From the NCBI RefSeq assembly GCF_964340395.1, contig NC_135567.1:14260306-14282805 (forward strand): DNA of 22,500 nucleotides, written 5' to 3'. This document shows positions 1 through 8,200 of the stretch, piece by piece. Below the pieces are notes generated by a model. That model saw only the letters and a program-made list of their open reading frames with translations, was not told where the DNA came from and did no database searches. How positions within the stretch are numbered: position 1 is the stretch's first letter; each line of letters opens with the position of its first letter. The position numbers and the translations under genes are program-made. The stretch is from Glandiceps talaboti (Eukaryota; Hemichordata; Enteropneusta; Spengelidae).

Positions 1-378
1 GGTACACACACATACAGGAAGTAGAGCGCCACCATGGCAAATTTTGGAAAGGTCTATTTTATTTGTAAGTAGTATAGCAATATGGTGATGCGTAAACTTA
101 CATTAAAGGCACCCACTGTCGTTTTCTGTATCAATAATTTTTTTTTTTTGTACCTAACTCTGTCTTTGGGTGAAGTCTTTCCTTGGCGCACGTCAATCAA
201 GCATTAAACGCATCAGTTGGTGTTTTTTCGAGGAGCGTAGTATAAAGTGATTTAGAATTATTCTCGCAAGCATAGTTTTCTGACGCAACGGAAAATAATA
301 CTCAACCACGGCCTCTGCGCAGAGCGTCTGCGCTGCCGTAAAGGGGGCTAGTTCTTTACGACAATTCTTCTAACTTAC
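1..378 (-). other. Intron of the DCST-like gene at the left window edge; no exon seen
   Basis: This stretch lies downstream (minus strand) of the splice donor that closes the third DCST-like coding exon, so it is read as intron. I found no further exon in it. It holds a perfect 12-bp palindrome CTCTGCGCAGAG at 313-324. At 324-362 there is a minus-oriented copy of a dispersed repeat better preserved at 3326-4263 (shared core GCCGTAAA ... TTTACGAC). The ATG at 34-36 has a very good Kozak context (gccaccATGG) on the plus strand but opens only 11 codons. Confidence 0.45.
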
Positions 379-582
379 CTGTAAGTAACACGGTTAGGGT
401 CATCGTACTGACGATATTTCGACCATATCTACCAAACAGGTATGGAATTATAAGCACGATGATACAACGTATTTGAATTGATGATGCAAACCCAGCTGCA
501 AGGAGAAACGTTATAGCGCCCCCAAATATAAGCTTCTCAGTCGGACCGAACGGCAGTCGTTCCAGAACAACGAAGTACAAAG
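379..582 (-). CDS. DCST-like gene, third coding exon
   Basis: The 204-bp exon starts after the acceptor TATTTTCAG (AG at 584-583) and ends at a perfect donor GTAAGT (378 downward). It encodes the rest of the first membrane helix, the LERLPFGPTEK turn, the second helix and the IRC...P...GRYGR block, finishing ...LTVLLT. This exon gives most of the family recognition. Confidence 0.75.
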
Positions 583-1326
583 CTGAAAATAAAAACAATA
601 AAATTATCTTATGCCTTTGGAAATCTATAAAGCCCCACGATTCATTCCCCTTACATTTAGTGTTATCTTAGTGACGTCATAAGGATAACATAGGTTTATG
701 CTCTTTTGTTCTGATAAAACTCTTTCTATATATCTGCCAGATTGCTGTTTTTCGCACCTACATTGAATCATATTCAAACTGGGCCATTATAAGATGGCCA
801 TATGGATAATTTTAGACGTTTTATTCATGAAACAACGCTGTTATTTTCCTAAAACAAGATGTGAAACAACATATACCAAATCTTTGTTTTCAACTCAATA
901 TTTTTTTTATTTTTTTTACAAATCTTCTAAACTTTTTATCAGCTTGGATAAACCTATAAGGGGCGGGATATCGGTAAAACATACATATTCATAGTGATAA
1001 TCTATTCATATTCAAGACGATATATTCAATATTACCTGCGCCCACTGCGGATCCAAATAAGAATCCCAATATAGTCTTTGCTATACGATATTCGCCAACT
1101 TTGCTCCATAACAACTTCTCCAGGCAGGGACATATTCGCCGTAAAAGGGCTCGAAATCCTGTCGTGAAAGTATTAATACACAATAGCAAAATTTAATGCA
1201 AGCAGTATATCGTCAGCATTGTCGCAAACCAGAGATGTTTTTTCTTCCAAGTTTGAAATTTTCGAAATTGAAGAAAATATTAACCTTACCCGTTGTGCAA
1301 TTATGCAGACAATTTCCACATCCCAT
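379..1326 (-). CDS. DC-STAMP domain-containing (DCST1/2-like) protein, N-terminal part, partial gene
   Basis: Three coding exons on the minus strand: 1326-1290, 1158-1036 and 582-379. The gene continues beyond the left edge. Splice phases agree: each exon ends one base into a codon and the next supplies the other two. The joined N-terminus runs MGCGNCLHNCTT, then a cysteine-rich turn, an LLWSKVGEYRIAKT segment, a first membrane helix (ILGFLFGSAVGA-ALYFVVLERL), a second helix (KLIFGGAITFLLAAGFASS) and an IRCIIVLIIPYLFGRYGR motif with a third hydrophobic stretch. The R-C...P...G-R pattern after the second helix is what I recognise from DCST1/DCST2-type proteins. In C. elegans (SPE-42/SPE-49) and Drosophila (Sneaky), relatives are multipass sperm proteins needed for fertilisation. 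The conserved central domain and RING-like C-terminus lie outside the window, so DCST1 and DCST2 cannot be separated. It could be another DC-STAMP-like paralogue. Confidence 0.72.
1036..1158 (-). CDS. DCST-like gene, second coding exon
   Basis: The 123-bp exon starts after AG (1160-1159) and ends before the donor GTAATA (1035 downward). It encodes the juxtamembrane segment and the first half of the first transmembrane helix, ending ...FGSAVGA with a split alanine codon. The following intron spans 583-1035 and shows nothing beyond AT-rich sequence. Confidence 0.7.
1290..1326 (-). CDS. DCST-like gene, first coding exon (37 bp)
   Basis: The start ATG occupies 1326-1324. Twelve codons (MGCGNCLHNCTT) and one extra base are followed by a donor read GTAAGG at 1289. 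The intron is 131 bp and ends at the acceptor TTCACGACAG (AG at 1160-1159). I chose this ATG because the next exon is closed upstream by an in-frame TAA at 1195-1193, just above the acceptor, and because the phase fits exactly. The cysteine-rich tip beginning Met-Gly could carry lipid, but residue 6 is Cys rather than the Ser/Thr typical of N-myristoylation. Confidence 0.6.
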
Positions 1327-2099
1327 ATTAAAATATTACCAAGGAAAGGGACATTTTTTCACACAAGTGCCGTGTGGTACTGCCTCATGATCAGTCGTCA
1401 CGTCACTGAATAAATTCGACTACGTAAACAAACTTTATGTGTTCTTAGCCTTGTTCGCGACGTTTGGAAATGAATAAGAGTTCGACAGATCGTGTACCCT
1501 CCAAAAAATTATTCTACGCGCGAACGAGGCAGTCGTGGAATATGGTTAAGAGTTCTGTGTTTGACGCGTTTTGCAAGATTTCCAAAAACCCAGGGCCGTA
1601 TACGTCAATGAATAAATTAAGTACTGCACGGATTCGAATTTAACAAGACGATGAGTTAAAAACTGGCAAAAAAGAACTTGAAGTATTAGAAATATTCTCT
1701 TAGCTAGATCTTTATTTTTACTGAACCGGTTGGACTCAGAGGCAAACGACAATATAGCTAGCGTTATGTTTGTCAAAAATCGACAATTTATTCGTTCCGA
1801 AAATGTATATCCAATACGAGAAAATTCAAATATATTTCTTTCTTTCTTTCTTTCTCTCTCCCCCCCTCCCCCCTCTCTCTCTCCCCCATCAATCCATCCT
1901 GTCAACCCAGTTTGACAAACGGTTATCAGTTAATCTTTGACCTGTACAGATCATTATATGTATGTACCCATCAGACGTCAGTATCAAAATATCTTATCTA
2001 CCATCTAGAAACGTTTCTATCCAAAAGGCACACAATTTGCACTAAGGCCTTATACTGGACAAAACCCCACAAGATTAGACTACCAACATCAACGTTAGC
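1327..2099. promoter_or_regulatory. Divergent intergenic region between DCST-like and TMEM79-like genes
   Basis: The start codons of the minus-strand DCST-like gene and the plus-strand TMEM79-like gene are 774 bp apart, so this interval should hold both promoters and 5' UTRs. I see no convincing TATA box or CpG-dense core. The clearest element is a polypyrimidine tract at 1836-1886. Open frames here are short, differ between strands and resemble no protein I know. Confidence 0.45.
1836..1886 (+). repeat. Polypyrimidine tract (TTTC)n / C-T runs
   Basis: About 50 bases contain only C and T: (TTTC) repeats, then CTCTCT and runs of C. Such mirror-like homopurine-homopyrimidine tracts can form triplexes. 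It lies about 215 bp upstream of the TMEM79-like ATG. Confidence 0.85.
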
Positions 2100-2681
2100 A
2101 TGCCGGGAAGCAGAACGAAAATGCCGTCGGAGATAGATGAGAAACTGTCGTGGATATTCCAACAACAAGCTCTCAGTGTTGTGTTCAGCGTTTCCATAGT
2201 AACCACTGGCTATTTCTACGTGCCTATTCCGGTCCCACCGCTACCGGCAGTAGAAGACCGCATGATTTTCACCCTTCGTTGGTTGACGTTTGAAGTTGTC
2301 ATGTTTCTGGTCGGTATATTGGCCATTGGTATACTAAGGACATACAGCGGTCAACTTAATCCTCTTGGGCCGACACGTAACCCCAAGCATCCGCTTGAGG
2401 TTCACCACCGATATCTGCAAAATACCGGCGAGCAAGTCCTTGTGAGTGTGTTTGGGAAACTGGTGCTGAGTTCATATCTGGATGAATATAACATGAAGCT
2501 GATTCCGATTCTTGTTTTTCTGTTCGTCGTTGGAAGAGTTACGTTTTGGTACGGGTACACGCAGGACCCGCTCAGTCGATCATTCGGTTTTTCTGTGACC
2601 AATTATTTCAGTGTTTTACCTGTGTACATAGCGGTTTTGTACTTTGTTATCAAGGGTATTCTCACAACCGGTTCACCATGA
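2100..2681 (+). CDS. TMEM79: TMEM79/mattrin-like MAPEG-domain membrane protein, intronless
   Basis: A 193-residue uninterrupted ORF. Four hydrophobic segments lie at about residues 22-41, 56-79, 132-150 and 166-186. Between the second and third is a hydrophilic stretch with HHRYLQNTGEQVLV (about 102-115); its Asn and Glu recall the N-x-x-E of MAPEG proteins. The segment LVLSSYLDEYNMKLIPILVF, then GRVTFW and SRSFGF (about 121-165), is the part I recognise as TMEM79-like. TMEM79 (mattrin) is a membrane protein of the secretory pathway known in skin; most other MAPEG members act in glutathione or eicosanoid metabolism. The arginine pattern of active MAPEG enzymes is only partly present, so catalysis is doubtful. 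There is A at -3 of the first ATG; a second in-frame ATG at 2121 has similar context. The lack of introns may mean an old retrocopy or simply intron loss. Confidence 0.78.
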   Translation: MPGSRTKMPSEIDEKLSWIFQQQALSVVFSVSIVTTGYFYVPIPVPPLPAVEDRMIFTLRWLTFEVVMFLVGILAIGILRTYSGQLNPLGPTRNPKHPLEVHHRYLQNTGEQVLVSVFGKLVLSSYLDEYNMKLIPILVFLFVVGRVTFWYGYTQDPLSRSFGFSVTNYFSVLPVYIAVLYFVIKGILTTGSP

Positions 2682-3176
2682 CAAGAGTCTTTGTTATCTT
2701 GGAGTACGTCACTGATAAGAAACGTAATCTCAATGTACTTTTTACTTTGTTCACAGGGTGCAGCCAGCATGTATTGATTAATCGATTGATATATTGTTTT
2801 ATTATTTGGTTGAATGATTGATCGATCGAATGATTAATTTTTGTGGTGAAACAAAACTTATTTTGTGTGTGATATTGATCAATTGACTCATTGTTACTAA
2901 CAATAAATCGATCGATCAATCAATGAATCGGTCGAGGAATCAATTGTATGCTCGCTGCACCCTGTGGTGACTCCGGAGTTTTGGAGTACATGTCACGTAA
3001 CAGCAGGTCAGATAAGATCACTATCCTGTTATGTATTTTGTATTCCAGTGATACAGGTTCACCACATGAGGATGACTTTGGATGGAGTTTCGGAGTACGT
3101 GTCTCAATAGGTCAGCAAAGAGACGAACTATCTTGTGCGCTCATGACAGGTTCATCGTGACCAGTGACTTCGGACC
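2671..3176 (+). repeat. Degenerate tandem repeats at the 3' end of the TMEM79-like gene
   Basis: A weakly conserved unit recurs from the last codons into the 3' flank: GGTTCACCATGAC...GGAGTACGTCACTGATAAG at 2671-2720, GGAGTACATGTCACGTAAC near 2982, GGTTCACCACATGA...GGAGTACGTGTC at 3056-3105, and a partial GGTTCATCGTGACC near 3151. The MITE at 2752 sits inside the series. The terminal TTGSP of the protein falls in the first unit. Confidence 0.4.
2752..2966. mobile_element. Foldback MITE, terminal inverted repeats CACAGGGTGCAGC
   Basis: The left end CACAGGGTGCAGCCAGCAT and the right end (reversed: CACAGGGTGCAGCGAGCAT) pair with one mismatch over 19 bases, enclosing 215 bp of AT-rich DNA rich in TGATTGATCGATCGA motifs. 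There is no coding capacity. No clear target-site duplication is visible, so the superfamily is open; CAGGG ends occur in hAT-type elements. An AATAAA at 2902-2907 lies inside and could serve the TMEM79-like transcript. Confidence 0.7.
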
Positions 3177-3325
3177 CCGGACTTCAGAGTCACATAGTAT
3201 ATAAAAGACCAGACAACAAAGGACATAAGACTGACAAACGTGCAGTAAACGACGCATTTGTCAAATACGACAGTGACAAATGAGGTTCCAACTAATACTA
3301 AAATAGACACAAACTAAAACCTTTG

Positions 3326-4263
3326 CATCATCGCAAACCACAGCCTCTTTTACGGTATCGTTCAAGCCACACCGCCCAAGAGGTTCGTTATTTCGCAGTG
3401 TCAAGGAAGAAATTATAGCTCTGGTTTGCGGGAATGAAACTTTTGCTGTGATATATTGATATATAAGCTATTGAATGGACGTTTGGTTAATTATACTCAC
3501 AAGAGGGCGGCATTTCTGATACTTAGTTTTTCTCAAGTAGCCATACAGTAACTTGATTACAGGGTGATATCCACACAACAGAGGCACTGCTATCATACTT
3601 GTGTGTTCTACCAAATGAACACCAGCAATTATAGTTATAGTGTGTGTGTGTCTGTCTTAGTAAACCTTTTTGGCAACCCTACAGACAAGGAAGAAACTTG
3701 TCTGTGGTAAGTCGAAACCTAGATTGCGCTGTCGTAAAAAAGTTCTTCTCGGTCCATCGTCGTAAACGACAGCCTCTTTTACGGCACCGTCCAAAACGCA
3801 CCCCCAAGACGTTATTTCGCAGTGTCGCGGAAGAAATAACAGCTCTGGTTTGCGAGAATGTTAAGAATATATCATAAATAAACTCAAATCATTTCAATTA
3901 AAATAATACAAACTGGTTTATACGATTGTTGTTTTTTGCTCGATTGAAAACCTTGATTAAACTATTCGTGCATGATATTAATATCGATACATACAAAACG
4001 AGTCTTGGACGGTGCCGTAAAAGAGGGTATGGTTTACGACGATATGGCATCGGCCTTCATTTGCACACAAATTAAGTAAAATGCAACAGTAATGAGTTAA
4101 ATTGGTAAAGTTGTTGGTCTAATCACAATTGTAGCTGGAAAGAAAGAGTGTACGTTCTAACAACCCCCTCCTTCGTAGTCATTGATATTATTGGTACTTA
4201 GTTTGGGCATCGTCGTAAACGTTTAACAACAGCCTCTTTTACGGCACCATCCAAGACGCACAT
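3326..4263. repeat. Dispersed repeat family, four copies here in both orientations
   Basis: Copies: 3326-3437 (+), 3755-3858 (+), 4000-4043 (-) and 4208-4263 (+); a fifth at 324-362 (-). The core is CATCGTCGTAAAC, a short spacer, GCCTCTTTTACGGCACCGTC and AAGACGCAC. The two longest copies continue with TTATTTCGCAGTGTC and AGCTCTGGTTTGCG. They differ by scattered substitutions and indels. Parts of the flank (AATAGACACAAACTAAAAC, TTGAATGGACGTTTGGTTAATTATA) recur near 19660-19750, so this belongs to a larger genomic repeat. Confidence 0.7.
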
Positions 4264-4305
4264 CCTTACAAGTTACAGAGGAGTTTGGGACTCAGTGCGC
4301 ACTCT

Positions 4306-4354
<49 letters not shown>

Positions 4355-4374
4355 CAACGACGACGACGACGACG

Positions 4375-4421
<47 letters not shown>
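4306..4421 (+). repeat. Compound microsatellite (AAC)n-(CGA)6-(AAC)n
   Basis: About 50 bases of AAC/CAA repeats, then CGA repeats at 4358-4376, then about 45 bases of CAA again. Long open frames over it (poly-Thr, poly-Gln, poly-Val) are products of the trinucleotide period and have no supported start or homology. Confidence 0.95.
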
Positions 4422-4422
<1 letters not shown>

Positions 4423-4877
4423 TAATTTATCTCATGACGCGCTTTGGACAATGGCATATAGAGACCTGTTGAACTTGAAGATGACTGCAAAGATTACGAA
4501 AACTTTCATTTCATTCTGCATTGAAAGGACTCTGCAGTGTAGAAGTAACTTACACTTTTTGTATCAGTCGATTCTAAAGAGAAATCATTCCCTGAATATA
4601 TAGTTTTGTAAGACGATTTGCAATTTCAACGTGAATATCTGAATTTATTTACCTGCAATCAACACAGTGCGAAAATATAATAATAATACTAATTCTGACC
4701 AACCGTTGGCTCACCACACAGGACTGACAAGCAGAACTGCTATGTTGAATTTTGATTTAGAAATAAAAGTACTACTGCTATAATATTATTACTTTATCGC
4801 GGTCAAAGTAAGTTTTCTACGTGTATTTTGCATATTGATTTCGAGCACGCATTGTATCGTGCAAAATTCACCGTGAA

Positions 4878-4925
4878 CAGCGCCCTCGCTAACAACCACG
4901 CCACCTATTCACCCAGAATGCAATG
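4878..4925 (+). promoter_or_regulatory. Gene A proximal promoter boxes: CAGCGCCCTC and ZNF143/Staf-like ACCCAGAATGCAATG
   Basis: CAGCGCCCTC lies at 4878-4887 and ACCCAGAATGCAATG at 4911-4925, about 110 bp before the ATG. The second matches the core of the ZNF143/Staf binding site (CCCAGAATGCA). Gene B carries the same two boxes with nearly the same spacing (13186-13195 and 13223-13237). A YY1-like CCATCTTG follows at about 4936 in A only. Binding is inferred from motif shape. Confidence 0.6.
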
Positions 4926-5033
4926 TAGTCACCCCACCATCTTGATGTTTTGGATGTTGATCGTTGCTAATCAGAAAACAGAAAATTTATGCATTTTAAT
5001 CAGTAACAAAATTAACATCAGTGATCCTACAAC

Positions 5034-5214
5034 ATGGATTCTTGTGAAAGTTTCCGTCTTTCAGTTGGTGAGGGTTTTGATGTCATTTTAAAGGAAGATG
5101 TTACGAAATTTCGACGAACGCCAGCGAGTTCAGGTCTGCAAGTGGGGATCTTTGGCCTCGGTGCGGGACTTCCGGAAAATGAGCGAATTCCCATCCAAAC
5201 TTTACAATATCAAG
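5034..5214 (+). CDS. Gene A, coding exon 1
   Basis: ATG at 5034 (context caacATGG). Sixty codons plus one base, then donor GTAGGT. It starts MDSCESFRLSVGEGFDVILK, parallel to gene B's MESFWLSIGEDFDIFL, which supports the start. The second half (about 30-60, ending TLQYQ) has little similarity to B. An overlapping +1 frame from 5098 is a shadow. Confidence 0.82.
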
Positions 5215-8200
5215 GTAGGTTGCTATTTGTTACAGGGTGTGAAAACGACTGTTGCATACACACTTTCCTTCTCACAATTTTTCGAGAAAGTTCCAAAGTC
5301 ACTCACAGTTGTAATGTTTGTTGCGATCAAAATGCGTAAATATGTGCCATGCCAGTCACTGTGTGTGTGTGTGTGTGTACACAGGTGTGTCGAAAATGAT
5401 TGTGATTCAGCTCGCCACATTTTCAACTCTCCCTATTTTAAACTCATCCCAACGTCAGCTCTTCCCACTCTTTCAAAAACACATAGTAAAATTCTTTGCA
5501 GATTTTTGCAAATATGATTTGTGCTGCTGCATGTATTTTAGTTATAATTTATTTATTTATCTATCTATCTATTTATTTATTGTTTGGATCAGGCTCAAGG
5601 CCCATATTAAAAAAATACACTAGGAATGAGAATATACATATACAAATCCTTAAAACTAAACAAGTAATGACAGTAGTCAATAAATAATAGCTCTCCAGTG
5701 CCTGCACTGTGCCTGTACTGGAGAGAGTCATGGTACATACATGAGTAAACACACTGTACATAAACATTACTACTATCTAAAACTCTCTTGACAAAATTAA
5801 AATTATAAACACTTTTTCGAACAAGTTCACTCAAAGACAAAACTGAAATTCAGAATCATAAAACTTGGGTAATTGATTTAAGAAAAAAAAATGATTGTGA
5901 TATGCAAATTATGTTTACATCATTGGATGAAAATCCCATCAGTGTGATAATGTCTTTGGACTCCAAGTTATTGGATTAAATACAGCTATTGGGGTAATTT
6001 AAAATTTAGACCAGAATGTTATAACAAGTATCCATCCATTCAGGGCATTCACGATGATCACATGATTGACTTTGACCAATAGCAGGGCTCGAAATAATTA
6101 ACAGTAGTCCCATGTCCACAGACTACCAATTCTGGTCATGGGGCTACCATTGTTTGTAGCTGGAAGCCCACTTAGGCCACAAATTACATTTGTATGTGAT
6201 GAGGATGGAAGATTTACAGACATAAAAGTATTTTAATAACACAAATATTCCAATAGAGGAAATCTGTTTTCAGTTCTGGCATATGGGACTACAGGTCACA
6301 ATCCTTTGGCTACCAATATCTGAAATTAGTAGCCCACTAGGACTACCAAAGAAAAAACTTAATTTTGAGCCCTGCCATTGACTAGACATGAGTGGTGGAA
6401 TCTTTATATTCAAAACAAACAGATAGCATCTAGATTATATGTTTGTCAATAAACAAAAACCACATCATCTGGACCTGCATATTGGATATTTACTGAGCTT
6501 TAGCGTATTTGAAATGTCTTTTCATTTTTCTCCAGATTGTTGCCATACATTTTTGTATTTTAGAGGAAGCCGAAAATGTTGACCCCCTAAAGACACTGAC
6601 CCCTCCCCTGTGATTTGTGTCCAGTTTCTTAACATATCTTATATATTCTTTCTCAAAATTGTTAACAAATTTTGGAGGAAGCCAAAAATGGTGACCCTCC
6701 CCCTAAAAACACCTCCCCCTCCCCCTGTAATATGTGTTCAGTCTCTTAAATATCCGAAATGTCTTTTCTCTCCAGATTTTTCCCTTATTTTCTTGGAGGA
6801 AGTCAAAATGTCAACCCCCTAAAAACACTGACCCCCTCCCCCTGGAATATGAGTTCAGTCTTTAACAAGTAACATATCTTGTCTTTCTCCTTAGACTGTT
6901 GCCGTATTTTGGAGGAAGCCAAAAATGATCAGAAAATTGGACTCATTTATAAATGGTTTCAAAAGTCTGCAAATTCTCTAATAACACAGTTTGAATCGGG
7001 TGATGTAACAGAAAAAGGTACGTGAACTAAATGAACTATTGCAACAGAATACGTGATCGCTAAAAGTAAGATAGACACCAACAAAAAGCATTGTTTTTGT
7101 TTTAGTTCAAAACTCTAAGCAGAAATGATTTACTATATTTGGACAAAATTACTTGGCCACTTAGGCCCCCCCCCCTCCCCCCCAAAAAAAAAGAAAAAAA
7201 AGAAGAATTGTTTTTGGTCAGGAGTGTTTGTCTAAAATGGTGCAACGAGTGCAATTTTTTTTTTTTTTTTTTTTTATTCTCAACATACCTGTCACTCAGT
7301 CTACTATTTATGGAAGTTACTGTTCTTTTTATTTAGTACTTTAGAGCAAGTGTGTATGTAAGGCAGATGTCATTTACTTGTTCATGACTGGCTCTGCAGT
7401 TGTCTTCACTGAAGTAGGGAGGGTTATTTTGTGTTTCCCCTAGATCTAGTAAAAAAAAGACAAGTGATGCGGGCGCTGACCAGAAACAATTTTTATTTTG
7501 GCCTTACCTCAGTAGGTATGAAAATAAAGAAGCACAGGTTTCCGAAAAATCTTGTCTTTACAAAATTTACCGACATTTCGGTCTCACACAAGAGACCTTC
7601 TTCAGGGATAGGTTGTAAAAACAGACTGCTATTAAAATTATACAAACCCAGCAGGGTGCGTGTACTACAGACTAGATGGGTAGGCTGTATCACTCAGCTC
7701 TATCTCACACAAACCCAGGATGAGTGTTCTACAGACTTGATGGATAGGTTGTATCACTCAGCTGTGTCTCACTCACAAACCCAGGGTGAGTGTTCTACAG
7801 ACTCTATGGGTAGACTGTATCACTCAGCCGTGTCTCACTCACAAACCCAGGGTGAGTGTTCTACAGACTTGATGAGAAAGCTGTACATCACTCAGCCGTG
7901 TCTCACTCACAAACCCAGGATGAGTGTTCTACAGACTTGATGGGTAGGTTGTATCACTCAGCAATGTCTCACTCACAAACCTAGGGTGAGTGTTCTACAG
8001 ACTTGATGGGTAGGCTGTATCACTCAGCCGTGTCTTACTCACAAGACGAGTGCAAATTTGGGGAGACTCCTGGAGTAATGACTCTAGCAGTCGGGGATGA
8101 CTACTCACACGGAGCCCACAGTTCATATATTTGACTCAAATTTCAAATGCAGCAGAACCAGTGACATAGACATGCGTTGTCATGACATAGAGCAATCAGC

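Larger units (their letters stand above)
2967..5033. other. Intergenic region between the TMEM79-like gene and zinc-finger gene A
   Basis: No gene supported. It holds the dispersed repeat family at 3326-4263, the CAA/CGA microsatellite at 4306-4421, an AATAAA at 3877-3882 that may end the TMEM79-like transcript, and the gene A promoter near 4878-5033. The 77-codon frame at 3644-3877 runs through a dispersed repeat and is not conserved as protein between the repeat copies. Confidence 0.6.
5215..6894 (+). other. Gene A intron 1 (1,680 bp)
   Basis: GTAGGT...CTTTCTCCTTAG. It contains a (TG)n tract at 5360-5378, a retroelement tail at 5548-5730 on the minus strand, a hairpin at 5691-5725, an inverted-repeat MITE at 6083-6374 and a tandem series of decoy acceptor regions from about 6525. 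No extra exon is supported. Confidence 0.75.

Noticed and set aside
34-69. ATG in an ideal Kozak context at the left edge
   Set aside because: Opens only eleven codons and has no clear splice donor or known protein match.
1546-1905. 119-residue minus-strand frame upstream of the DCST-like gene
   Set aside because: Begins in the purine tract (Arg/Glu/Gly-rich) and lacks DCST similarity; the 37-bp exon at 1290-1326 explains the start better.
3644-3877. 77-residue basic frame ending in LFRSVAEEITALVCENV
   Set aside because: Lies in a dispersed repeat; the sister copy at 3326-3437 needs a frameshift and shows mainly amino-acid-changing differences, so no coding constraint is seen.
4266-4603. 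Poly-Thr/poly-Gln and poly-Val open frames
   Set aside because: They exist only because a trinucleotide microsatellite leaves all frames open; no splice, start or homology support.
7431-7940. 169-residue frame in gene A intron 2
   Set aside because: Passes through the 66-67 bp minisatellite, whose 67-bp steps would shift the frame between copies; no homology.
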